A stretch of DNA of 64,000 nt from Streptomyces sp. NBC_00433 (GTDB lineage: Bacteria > Actinomycetota > Actinomycetes > Streptomycetales > Streptomycetaceae): assembly GCA_036015235.1 (NCBI GenBank), contig CP107926.1, positions 1,798,001 through 1,862,000 on the forward strand. The letters are read 5' to 3'. Under the pieces are notes generated by a model that ran no database searches, had not been told where the DNA came from, and worked only from the letters and a program-made list of their open reading frames with translations. Positions 42,101-49,878 of the stretch are shown piece by piece (position 1 is the stretch's first letter; the number at the start of each line of letters is the position of its first letter). The position numbers and the translations under genes were made by a program.

Positions 42101-42152
42101 GCGTCAACCGTAAGTTGACGCAATACGGATCGTCAACCCTTCGTTGACGATC
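42101..42152 (-). promoter_or_regulatory. Leaderless promoter embedded in two palindromic operators
   Basis: Palindrome 1 (42101-42121) is GCGTCAAC-N5-GTTGACGC and touches the ATG. Palindrome 2 (42128-42152) is GATCGTCAAC-N5-GTTGACGATC. On the minus strand TTGACG (42136-42131, in palindrome 2), an 18-bp spacer and TACGGT (42112-42107, in palindrome 1) form a promoter whose start would fall on the A of the ATG at 42100. The core GTCAAC-N5-GTTGAC is identical in both. Confidence 0.72.
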
Positions 42153-42189
42153 GGCTCGTCCCGCCCGCGCGGCGGCTCCCGGTGACGCC

Positions 42190-44313
42190 TCAGGGCCGGC
42201 TACGCGACAGCCCGCGCCGCGGGCGCGGGACCGGCGCGGCGACCGGTGCCGGGGGCAGCGCGGCGGAGGCCAGCCAGCTGTGGAAGAGCGCGTGCAGCGA
42301 CTCCGCGCCGACCACCGGCTCCGCGGGCAGCGGCAGGTCGGCGGGGGCCAGCAGGAAGGGGTGGGACTGCGGCCCGCCGAGGCCGCCGTGCGACCCGGCC
42401 TGCTCCTCGAAGGCGTGGACGGCCCCGCTGCACGGGTCGACGGCCGAGTTGACCATCAGGTCGGCGGTGTGCGGGAAGGCGTCCGTGCGCAGCACCGCGG
42501 CCGCGGCACCCGGGCCGAAGCAGGCCAGCGGGTCGGGGCCCGTCACCCGGCCGGTGGCCAGCTCGTTCTCGCCGCCGTCCGGGCCGAGGACCAGCGGGCC
42601 GCGCGACTCGCTGCGTACGAGCACGAAGCCGATGCCCGGATGCGCGGTGAGCGTCGGCAGCAGGGCCGGGCAGCGCCGCTCTATCTCCTCCAGCGTCGCC
42701 CGCCCGGCGATGTCGGGGAAGGCGACCAGGCCGAGGTTGCCCGAGGCCAGCACGATCGGGTCGGACGGCAGCCCCTCGCACGCGGCCTCCTCCGCGGCCC
42801 GCCGGCCCTTCTCCGGGCGGCGCAGGGCGCTGCGGGCCGCGGCCCGCGCCTCGGCCCCGGTGCGCCGCCCGGCCCGCCGCCCCGGCTCCCGCCCGGCGGG
42901 CGGCAGGCCGCACCCGGTGCGTACCAGCTCGCGCAGGCCCGTGCCGTAGGCGTCCTCGAAGGTCTCGCCCGCGCTCTGGCCGTGGTCGGACAGCAGCACG
43001 ATGCGATACGGCCGCGGGGCGTAGCGCGCCGCGTCGGCGATCAGCCGGACCGAGCCGTCGAGCCGGGTGAGGACCTTGCGGGCGTCACGGCTCGCCGGGC
43101 CCGAGTGGTGGGCGACCTCGTCGTAGGCGACCAGGTCGGCGTAGACGGCGGTGCGCCCGGCGAGCATGTCGCCGACGACCGCGGCCACCGCCACGTCCCG
43201 CTCCACGACGGTGGCGAAGGCCCGCAGTACCGGGTAGAGGCCGCCGCGCTTGATACGCGGGCGGTCCCTGCGCAGCCGCGACGCGCTGGACTCCACGACC
43301 TCCCTGCCGACCTCGGCGACGAACGACCAGGCGGTGCGCACCGCGTTGGCCGGGTCGGAGAAGTAGGCGAAGTAGCCGGACCTGGAGCGGCTGAACTTGC
43401 CGCGCTGCGCCGCCACCGACATCACCAGCGCCGACTGGTCGGCGCCGCCGGTGAAGAGGTTGCCGCGGCTGGCGCCGTCCGCGGCCAGCAGGCCGCCGCA
43501 GCCGGTGCGTTCGACCGCCCTGCGCTCCAACTCGGCGGCACTGGAAGGCCGGTTGCAGACCATGACCTGCCCGGTCTCCTTCTCGAACCAGCGGAAGGCG
43601 GGCACATCGTGGTTGCTGCCGTGCAGGATCGCCAGCTGGCTCGCGCCGGTCTGGCTGCTCCAGTCGGTCTGCCACGCGGTGAGCCGGTGGGTGCTGCCGA
43701 GCCAGCCGGCCAGCGTCGGCATCACGCGCGCGCCGCCGGCCAGCGCGGAGCACAGCACGTCGTGGCCGACGCCGTCGAGTTGCAGGAAGACGGTACCGGG
43801 GGCCGTCGGCAGCGGCGGGTCGCCGGTGTGGCGACGGCGGCGCCCCGCCAGTCGGGCCAACCGCCGCCCGTAGGCGGCGTCGTCGCGTACGGCGAGCGCG
43901 GTGCTGGTCGCCGACGACGCCGCCGACATCACCGCGGCGATCACCACCGCCGTCACCGGCGTGACCTCTCCCCTGCCGTCCGGGGTGAAGCTCAGCGCGA
44001 GCAGCAGCAGCGAGCCGTTGAGGAAGAAGACCAGCGCGCCCAGCACCAGGGCGGGCACCAGCAGCAACGCCCTGACCAGCAGCGGCCACACCAGGGCGCT
44101 CAGCACACCGAAGGCGCCCGCCCCGATCGCCGCGGTCACCGCGATCTGGGTGGGGCTGTCGCCGTTGGGCGCCTCGATGCGGAAGTCCGGGAGCAGCCAG
44201 GCCAGCAGCGCCAGCGTGGCGCTGGCCACCGTCCACACCGCGAGCACCCGGCCGACGGCCCGCAGCGCCGTGCGCCCAGCGGCCCGTCTCCGACTCTCTC
44301 CCGGCTGAGGCAC
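42190..44313 (-). CDS. Membrane-anchored phosphodiesterase/alkaline-phosphatase-fold protein with N-terminal holin-like domain
   Basis: About 707 aa from GTG 44313. The N-terminal 130 residues have four membrane segments resembling the phage-holin/DUF360 domain, followed by a basic cytoplasmic linker. The large domain is an alkaline-phosphatase superfamily fold: FLQLDGVGHDVL metal-binding start, nucleophile region SSQTGASQLAILHGS, YDEVAHHSGP, LLSDHGQSAGETF, and a late HTADLMVNS metal site. It probably cleaves phosphodiester or phosphomonoester bonds in an envelope substrate. Divergent from the MBL-DedA pair, which may act on the same lipid or polymer; this link is inferential. Confidence 0.82.
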   Translation of the reverse strand: MPQPGESRRRAAGRTALRAVGRVLAVWTVASATLALLAWLLPDFRIEAPNGDSPTQIAVTAAIGAGAFGVLSALVWPLLVRALLLVPALVLGALVFFLNGSLLLLALSFTPDGRGEVTPVTAVVIAAVMSAASSATSTALAVRDDAAYGRRLARLAGRRRRHTGDPPLPTAPGTVFLQLDGVGHDVLCSALAGGARVMPTLAGWLGSTHRLTAWQTDWSSQTGASQLAILHGSNHDVPAFRWFEKETGQVMVCNRPSSAAELERRAVERTGCGGLLAADGASRGNLFTGGADQSALVMSVAAQRGKFSRSRSGYFAYFSDPANAVRTAWSFVAEVGREVVESSASRLRRDRPRIKRGGLYPVLRAFATVVERDVAVAAVVGDMLAGRTAVYADLVAYDEVAHHSGPASRDARKVLTRLDGSVRLIADAARYAPRPYRIVLLSDHGQSAGETFEDAYGTGLRELVRTGCGLPPAGREPGRRAGRRTGAEARAAARSALRRPEKGRRAAEEAACEGLPSDPIVLASGNLGLVAFPDIAGRATLEEIERRCPALLPTLTAHPGIGFVLVRSESRGPLVLGPDGGENELATGRVTGPDPLACFGPGAAAAVLRTDAFPHTADLMVNSAVDPCSGAVHAFEEQAGSHGGLGGPQSHPFLLAPADLPLPAEPVVGAESLHALFHSWLASAALPPAPVAAPVPRPRRGLSRSRP

Positions 44314-44410
44314 CCCTCCACCCTGCCATACCCACACGGCCGGACCTGCAACGAAGGGCATACGCTCGGGACCGGCGGGGAGGGCGCACGGCGGTGAAGG
44401 GACGGGCGCG

Positions 44411-45196
44411 GTGACGGTGCAGATCACGTGGTGGGGGCATGCCACGGTGACCGTGCGGGACTCGGGGATGCGGGTGCTGACCGACCCGCTCCTCACCCGC
44501 AGGCTCGCGCACCTGCGCCGGCGGCGCGGGCCCGTGCCACCGCCCGCGGCGGCTGCCGCGGACCTGGTGCTCGTCTCGCACCTGCACGCCGACCACCTGC
44601 ACGTCGGATCGCTCGCCAGGCTCGCGCCCGGCACCCCCGTCCTGCTGCCGCGCGGCGCCCAGGCAGCCGTCCCCGGGCTGCGCCGCGTACGCGACCGGTT
44701 GCGGCTGACCGAGGTCGAGGCGGGCGAGTCGCTCGACTTCGGCCCGCTGACCGTACGCGTCGTGCCCGCCGCGCACGACGGGCGGCGGCTCCCCTACGGG
44801 CCGCAGCGCGCACCGGCGCTCGGCTATGTCGTGGAGGGCGCAGCGCGGACGTACTTCGCCGGCGACACCGGTGCCTTCGACGGGATGGCGGAGGCGGTCG
44901 GCGGGTGCGACATCGCGCTGCTGCCGGTCGGCGGGTGGGGCCCCTTCCTCGGCCACGGCCACCTGGACGCGGCGCGGGCGGCGCAGGTGCTGGCACGGCT
45001 GGCCCCGCGGGCGGCCGTGCCGGTGCACTACGGCACCTTCTGGCCGATCGGGATGGACGCGGTGCGGCCGCACGAATTCCACACCCCGGGTGAGGAATTC
45101 GTCCGCCTCGCCGCGGACGCGGCCCCGCGGGTCGCCGTGCACCGGCTGGACCAGGGCCAGAGCGTCACGGTCGCGGACACCGGCGCCGCCGGGTGA
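44411..45196 (+). CDS. MBL-fold metal-dependent hydrolase (UlaG-like)
   Basis: 261 aa. A beta-lactamase-fold hydrolase with the metal motif HLHADH near residue 57, GDTGAF for the second acidic ligand and VPVHYGTFWP for the last His. WWGHATVTV at the N-terminus supplies the other conserved His of the UlaG/NAPE-PLD-like group. GTG 44411, stop overlapping the DedA start (GTGA). Divergent from the phosphodiesterase fusion. Substrate unknown. Confidence 0.85.
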   Translation: MTVQITWWGHATVTVRDSGMRVLTDPLLTRRLAHLRRRRGPVPPPAAAAADLVLVSHLHADHLHVGSLARLAPGTPVLLPRGAQAAVPGLRRVRDRLRLTEVEAGESLDFGPLTVRVVPAAHDGRRLPYGPQRAPALGYVVEGAARTYFAGDTGAFDGMAEAVGGCDIALLPVGGWGPFLGHGHLDAARAAQVLARLAPRAAVPVHYGTFWPIGMDAVRPHEFHTPGEEFVRLAADAAPRVAVHRLDQGQSVTVADTGAAG

Positions 45197-45819
45197 TCGC
45201 CTTCCTGGCGTCGGCCGCGGCGAATCCGCCGCCCTCCGAGGGCGCGCGGCAGGCGGTCGGCTACCCGACGCTCTTCCTGCTGGTGGTGCTCGGCTCGCTG
45301 GTGCCGGTGGTGCCGACCGGGGCGATCGTCTCCAGCGCGGCCGTCGTCGCCTTCCACCAGAGCGCTCCCTTCGCCCTGCTCGGCGTCTTCTGCGTGGCGT
45401 CCTTCGCGGCGCTGCTCGGCGACATCGGCCTGTACGTGCTCGGGCAGCGCGGCGCGCGGTCGCGCGGCGGCTCGCGACAGCTCCACCGCCTCCAGGAGCG
45501 CGTCGACGAACACACCCTGGCCACGGCCCAGCGCCGCCTCGACGAGCACGGGGCGGCCGTGCTCGTCCTCTCCCGCCTCATCCCCGCGGGCCGCATCCCG
45601 GTCATGGTCGCCTGCCTGCTCTCCGAGATGCCGCTGCGCCGCTTCGCCCGCGGCGACGTCGCGGCCTGCCTGGCCTGGGCGGCGACCTACCAGCTGATCG
45701 GCATCCTGGGCGGCTCCCTCTTCCCCGAGCCCTGGCAGGGCGTCGCCCTCGCGGTCACCCTCACCTTCGCGATAGCCGCGGGCCCGTCGGCAGTACGGCG
45801 CTTCCGCCGGCCGCCATAG
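45193..45819 (+). CDS. DedA/SNARE-associated family membrane protein
   Basis: 208 aa with about five hydrophobic segments and the DedA core: a GDIGLYVLG turn and the Arg-containing LVLSRLIPAGRIPVM re-entrant motif, followed by the FARGDVAACLAWA region. Family members are lipid scramblases/flippases that include undecaprenyl-phosphate and polyprenyl-phospholipid transport. Co-translated with the MBL hydrolase. No neighbouring lipid carrier gene defines its cargo. Confidence 0.8.
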   Translation: MIAFLASAAANPPPSEGARQAVGYPTLFLLVVLGSLVPVVPTGAIVSSAAVVAFHQSAPFALLGVFCVASFAALLGDIGLYVLGQRGARSRGGSRQLHRLQERVDEHTLATAQRRLDEHGAAVLVLSRLIPAGRIPVMVACLLSEMPLRRFARGDVAACLAWAATYQLIGILGGSLFPEPWQGVALAVTLTFAIAAGPSAVRRFRRPP

Positions 45820-45830
45820 CCCACCTCGGA

Positions 45831-45885
45831 GGGTGCTGCGGACGCCACGGTGCCGCCGCGTGGGGGTGCCTCCCGCGGTTCCCCG
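45831..45885 (+). repeat. Degenerate copy of the interspersed repeat, left module only
   Basis: AGGGTGCTG, GCCACGGTGCCGCCGCGTGGGGGTGCC follows the order of the left module seen at 13141 and 21327 with several mismatches and a short deletion; the hairpin core is missing. It lies downstream of the DedA gene, in its orientation. Confidence 0.4.
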
Positions 45886-45952
45886 AGCCCCTGGGCCGGT
45901 GCCGCCTGACGCGCCGCGTCACCGGGCAGCGCACCTCCGTACAGGAAGCGGT

Positions 45953-46471
45953 CTAGGCGCTCTTGCAAGCGCCCGCCTGGAATTCCGTCGTAGGGACCGC
46001 CGCCCCGTCGTCGGAGAAGTCTTCATAGCGAATATCTCCTGGGGAGAGCCGATCCCGGTCGGCCGAGGTGAAGGAGACATGGCTCGACGACCACGAGTTG
46101 TCTTTGGTCCAGCCGTAGAGGTGGTACGTGGTCCCAGAGGTCAGCGGGGCAAGGGGCACCGTCGTCGTCCAGCCGGGCGCCGGGGCATCGAGGGTCCACG
46201 TGGCCAGACCGGTCGCCAGAGGGGCGTCGGAGGTCCACGAACCGACCGTCACGCTCCGATGGGATTTCTCGCTGTCGGCATAGAGGCTCGCACCGTCGAT
46301 GTGGTGGCCGCAGACCATCAGAGCGCCGAGCAGATGTCCGTCGTCCGTCACGGAGATCCCGGCCACCGCGTCGACAGGCACCCCGCACCCGGTCAGCATC
46401 GCCATTGCCACACCGGTCGCGACAGCAGCGACGACACACCGTAGCGCCGAACGCGATCCCTTTGAGCGCAT
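45953..46471 (-). CDS. Secreted lipoprotein of unknown function
   Basis: 172 aa. Basic N-terminus, hydrophobic core and lipobox MLTGC (Cys about 29) mark it as a surface lipoprotein. The mature region looks all-beta, with two Trp-rich strands and a pattern resembling a small immunoglobulin-like or fibronectin-type fold (TTVPLAPLTSGTTYHLYGWTKD). No family was recognised. ATG 46471 follows GGGGGGA. Its codon use is slightly less GC-extreme than its neighbours. The 263-bp gap downstream of the next gene's 3' end shows nothing else. Confidence 0.75.
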   Translation of the reverse strand: MRSKGSRSALRCVVAAVATGVAMAMLTGCGVPVDAVAGISVTDDGHLLGALMVCGHHIDGASLYADSEKSHRSVTVGSWTSDAPLATGLATWTLDAPAPGWTTTVPLAPLTSGTTYHLYGWTKDNSWSSSHVSFTSADRDRLSPGDIRYEDFSDDGAAVPTTEFQAGACKSA

Positions 46472-46734
46472 ACATCCCCCCCAGGACAAAGGCGCTGACA
46501 GCAGCAAGCCTACGGACGACCCGTCAGGACGGCGAGCGGTGCCGCCGGCCCGTTGCGCACTCGTTGCCGCCCCGAAGCCCAGGCGGTCGTGCCCGGTGAG
46601 CCGGGTGTCTGAGTACGGGCCTCATCTCGCGTGACGAGCGTGAGCGAGCAGCGGGGGGCCGGCGACAGAACAGCACCCCGCGGGGAGCGGCCCCCGCCGG
46701 GGAGAGGCGAGCGCCCGCCGCAGGGGGCGAGGGC

Positions 46735-47736
46735 CTATGCCGGCGCCTGTCGGGCGAGGCGGCGGGAGGCGCCTACCGGGAGGTCCCAGAGGGAATCGCG
46801 GGGGAGGCCGGCCGCGGCCCAGGCGGCGTAGAGCCGGGTGAGGGGTTCGAGCGGCGGCTCGCTCGACAGCAGGAAAGTGGCCCAGTGCATCGGGGCCATC
46901 GCGGCGGCCCCGACGTCGCGAAAGGCCTGGACCGCCTCCTCCGGATCGGCGTGGACGGCCCGCAGCAGCCGCCGCGGCGCATAGGCCCCGATCGGCATCA
47001 GCGCCAGGTCGATCCCGGGATGCGCGCGCCCGATCTCGGCGAAGTACTCGCCGTAGCCGGTGTCGCCGGCGAAGTAGACGCTGACCCCGGCCGGGTCGGT
47101 GATGACCCAGCCGCCCCACAGCGACCGGCAGCTGTCGGTGAGGGAGCGCCGGCTCCAGTGGTGCGCGGGGACGAAGTCGAAGCGGACGCCGCCGATCTCG
47201 GCGGCCTCCCACCAGTCCAGCTCCGTCACCCGGGTGAATCCGCGCCGTCGGCACCAGGGGGCGAGGCCCGCCGGGACCAGCATCGCGGTGTCGCGGGGCA
47301 GCCGCCGCAGGGTCGGGGCGTCGAGGTGGTCGTAGTGGTTGTGGCTGATGACGACCGCGTCGACCCGGGGCAGCGCCTCCCACGGCACGCCGACCGGCGT
47401 GATCCTGGCGGGGGTGCCGGGGATGCGGCGCGACCAGACCGGGTCGGTGAGCACGGTCAGCCCGCCGACGCTGATCACCCAGCTGGCGTGCCCGGCCCAG
47501 GTGACGCCGATGGTGCCGCGCCCCGGCTCGGGCAGCGGGCCACGCTCGACGGGGAGCAGCGGCACCTGCCGCAGGGTGTGCGCGGGCGGGCGGATGACGC
47601 ACTCGCGGACGGCGCGCACGAGGGTGCGCAGCCCCGGCAGCGGTTCGGTGAGCCGGTCGGCGAAGGACCTGGGCCAGACGCGGTGCTCACCGTGCGGGCG
47701 GGGCGCGGCCAGGGTCCGTTCGCTCTGATCGGTCAT
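46735..47736 (-). CDS. NAPE-PLD-like MBL-fold phospholipase/hydrolase
   Basis: 333 aa. The beta-lactamase-fold motif SHNHYDHLD, GHASWVI at the start of the core, PAHHWSRR (active-site His), GDTGYGEYF and PMHWATF give the complete ligand set of NAPE-PLD-type phospholipases D. Residues 1-75 are a non-conserved basic leader. Such bacterial enzymes probably act on phospholipids or N-acyl derivatives. ATG 47736 is preceded by short GC-rich tandem repeats. It is one of two MBL hydrolases within 3 kb, only distantly alike. Confidence 0.87.
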   Translation of the reverse strand: MTDQSERTLAAPRPHGEHRVWPRSFADRLTEPLPGLRTLVRAVRECVIRPPAHTLRQVPLLPVERGPLPEPGRGTIGVTWAGHASWVISVGGLTVLTDPVWSRRIPGTPARITPVGVPWEALPRVDAVVISHNHYDHLDAPTLRRLPRDTAMLVPAGLAPWCRRRGFTRVTELDWWEAAEIGGVRFDFVPAHHWSRRSLTDSCRSLWGGWVITDPAGVSVYFAGDTGYGEYFAEIGRAHPGIDLALMPIGAYAPRRLLRAVHADPEEAVQAFRDVGAAAMAPMHWATFLLSSEPPLEPLTRLYAAWAAAGLPRDSLWDLPVGASRRLARQAPA

Positions 47737-47782
47737 CGGGACTCCGTCCGTGCGGTCCGTGCGGCCTGTGCTGCCGCCGGCC

Positions 47783-47850
47783 GGGAGGTCGCGGGTCGGG
47801 AGGTCGCGGGTCGGGGGGTCGCGGGTCGGGGGGTCGCGGGTCGGGGGGCG
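47783..47850. repeat. Short tandem repeat, 15-bp unit
   Basis: Four consecutive GGGRGGTCGCGGGTC units (47783, 47798, 47813, 47828; R is A in the first two, G in the next two) plus a partial fifth. It lies between the aminotransferase-like gene 3' end and the NAPE-PLD-like gene start. Probably replication slippage; it could vary between strains. Confidence 0.8.
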
Positions 47851-47866
47851 ACGCCTCGAACGTAAG

Positions 47867-49081
47867 TCAGCCCGCCGCGCCCCGCGATCCCAGGTCGGCC
47901 GAACCGCTGACCACATCGGGGCCGGTCAGCGCGGCGAAGGCGGCCGTGAGGGCGTCCAGCGCCGCCGCCACATGGGGGACGGCGAGCGGGTCGGCGGCGG
48001 CCAGCGTCGTACGGCGTTCGGCCTCGGTGCCGCCGTGCAGGGCGCCGGTGGCGATCCGCACCCGGGGCTCGGCCGGGTCGTCGCCGAAGCGGTGGCCGCC
48101 TGGCACGGTCCTGCCGAGCGCGGCGCTCAGGCGCTCTTCGAGGGCGGCAGCGTCGAGGTCGGGATTGCGCAGTGTCGGGTAGATCTGGAAGCCGGCCTGC
48201 GGCGGGCGGCACACCGCGCCGGTACCGGTCACGGCCCGGTAGGCGGCGGCGGCCGTCCTGGCGTGCAGGCGGTTCGCGGCGGCGGCGCGTTCCACGACCT
48301 CGGCGGGCTCGGTGAGGACGTAGGCGGCGGCCGCGGCGACCGGCGCGGGCAGCACGGCCCGCAGCGCGGCCAGCGCCGCCGCGGTGCGCTGCCGCCACGC
48401 GGTGCCGTGTGCGGTGGCCGGGAAGCGGGCGATCGCGACGGGCACGCCGGCGGGCACCAGGGTGGCGCCGAGGTCGGTCAGGACGACGGTGTGGTCGGGC
48501 AGCATCTCGGCGGGGCTGAGCAGCACGGTGGCGCGGTGGTGCAGGGTGTCGGAATACGTCTCGTCGGAGACGATCTGCAGCCCGGCCTCGGCGGCGGCCT
48601 CGCAGGTCTCGTGCAGCAGCTCGGGCGCGGTCACCGTGCCGGTCGGGTCGTCGACGGCCGACAGCACCAGCAGCCGCGGGTCGGCGCCTGCCGCCCTGGC
48701 CCTGCGGACCGTCTCCAGCAGCGCGAACGGGTCGGGCACACCGCCGCCCTCGGGCGCGCTGCGCACCGCGTGCACGGGCCGGTCCACCAGGGCCGCGACC
48801 GGCGCCTGCCAGGCGGGCGCGGGACGGGCGAGCACCGGGTCGCCGCCGGACGCGGCGAGCAGCGCGAGCAGCAGCGGTTCCGCGCCGGGGGCGGCGAGCA
48901 CCTGGCCAGGACCGCTCCACATGCCGCGCCGGGTGAAGTAGCCGCAGGCGGCGTCCAGCAGCCGCGGCCCGCCGCCCGCGGGTTCGGTGCCGGGCGTGGC
49001 CGCGGACAGGTGGGCGTGCCAGTACGCCGGCACCGGAAGGCCCGGCTCCGGCCGCACGTCGTGCGGCAGGCTGATCGGCAT
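47867..49081 (-). CDS. Fold-type I aminotransferase homologue lacking lysine
   Basis: 404 aa, class I/II aminotransferase fold. Recognisable landmarks are DDPTGT (144-149, usually NNPTG), the VSDETYS strand (171-177) and the carboxylate-binding Arg in RVRIATG (340-346). The PLP-binding segment, expected as S-x-S-K, reads LTDLGATLVPAG (201-212), and no lysine occurs anywhere in the protein. It therefore cannot hold PLP as a Schiff base in the usual way, and is likely a regulatory, binding or otherwise repurposed relative. ATG 49081. Upstream on the same strand is an HAD phosphatase across an 85-bp gap. Confidence 0.8.
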   Translation of the reverse strand: MPISLPHDVRPEPGLPVPAYWHAHLSAATPGTEPAGGGPRLLDAACGYFTRRGMWSGPGQVLAAPGAEPLLLALLAASGGDPVLARPAPAWQAPVAALVDRPVHAVRSAPEGGGVPDPFALLETVRRARAAGADPRLLVLSAVDDPTGTVTAPELLHETCEAAAEAGLQIVSDETYSDTLHHRATVLLSPAEMLPDHTVVLTDLGATLVPAGVPVAIARFPATAHGTAWRQRTAAALAALRAVLPAPVAAAAAYVLTEPAEVVERAAAANRLHARTAAAAYRAVTGTGAVCRPPQAGFQIYPTLRNPDLDAAALEERLSAALGRTVPGGHRFGDDPAEPRVRIATGALHGGTEAERRTTLAAADPLAVPHVAAALDALTAAFAALTGPDVVSGSADLGSRGAAG

Positions 49082-49166
49082 TGCGCACCTCCGCTGCTGG
49101 ACGCCCCCGTGTGCCCACCTTCCCCCGCCGCGGGCCTTCCCGCACCAGCAGGCGCCGGCGGGGCGG

Positions 49167-49826
49167 TCAGCCCTGGAGCAGTGCGGGGAGTTTGCGCATG
49201 TCGTCGAAGACCGTGGTACCCGGGCCTTCGAGGCGGTGCGCGGGGGTGAGGCCGCCGCAGTAGCCGTACGCGCGCATGCCCGCCGCGCGGGCCGCGGCGA
49301 CGCCGTACGGGCTGTCCTCGACGACCGCGCAGCGCGCCGGGTCCACGCCCAGGGTGTGCGCGGCGTGCAGGAAGAGGTCGGGCGCGGGCTTGCCGCGGGT
49401 GACGTCCTCGGCGCTGAAGACACGGCCGGCGAAGCGGTCGTAGAGCCCGGTCAGGCCGAGGGTGTGCCGCAGGCCGCGGTGGCTGGTGCTGGACGCGACG
49501 CAGACCGGCAGGGTGAGCGCGTCGAGTGCCTCGACGACGCCGTCGACCGGGGTGAGGTCCGCTTCGAAGGCGTCGCGGTAGAGCTGCCGGTAGCGGGAGT
49601 CCCAGCCGTCGGGGAGCGGTCGCCCCAGGTGGGCGGCGATCTCCGCGCCCATGTCGGCGAAGGAACGGCCGACGAAGCGCTCCACGACCTCGTCCTGAGA
49701 CAGCGGCCAGCCCAGCTCGGCGAGCATCCGCACGTCGATCGTGACGGCGATCTTCTCGCTGTCGACCAGGACGCCGTCGCAGTCGAAGACGACCAGGTCA
49801 GGGGGCTCGGGTCGGGTGGCTGTCAC
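49167..49826 (-). CDS. HAD-superfamily phosphatase (beta-phosphoglucomutase/sugar phosphatase-like)
   Basis: 219 aa. Nucleophile motif DCDGVLVDSE (D15, D17), motif II VASSTSHRG, Lys146 in RGKPAPD and acidic VEDSPYG (D171) are all in place, with the four-helix cap of subclass I between them. It should act as a sugar-phosphate phosphatase or mutase, close to GPH/YniC-like phosphatases. GTG 49826 is the start; it lies 52 bp from the divergent PAP2 gene. Confidence 0.9.
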   Translation of the reverse strand: MTATRPEPPDLVVFDCDGVLVDSEKIAVTIDVRMLAELGWPLSQDEVVERFVGRSFADMGAEIAAHLGRPLPDGWDSRYRQLYRDAFEADLTPVDGVVEALDALTLPVCVASSTSHRGLRHTLGLTGLYDRFAGRVFSAEDVTRGKPAPDLFLHAAHTLGVDPARCAVVEDSPYGVAAARAAGMRAYGYCGGLTPAHRLEGPGTTVFDDMRKLPALLQG

Positions 49827-49878
49827 CCGGCGAGCGTACAGCGAGCGTGCACGGCCCGGCGCAGGGTAACCGGCAGGC

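Noticed and set aside
42280..44397. 705-codon plus-strand frame opposite the holin/phosphatase gene
   Set aside because: No recognisable domain and a low-complexity composition; the opposite strand shows membrane segments and complete phosphatase motifs.
47783..47850. Short tandem repeats considered as a CRISPR array
   Set aside because: Units are contiguous 15-mers with no spacers, and no cas genes are present.
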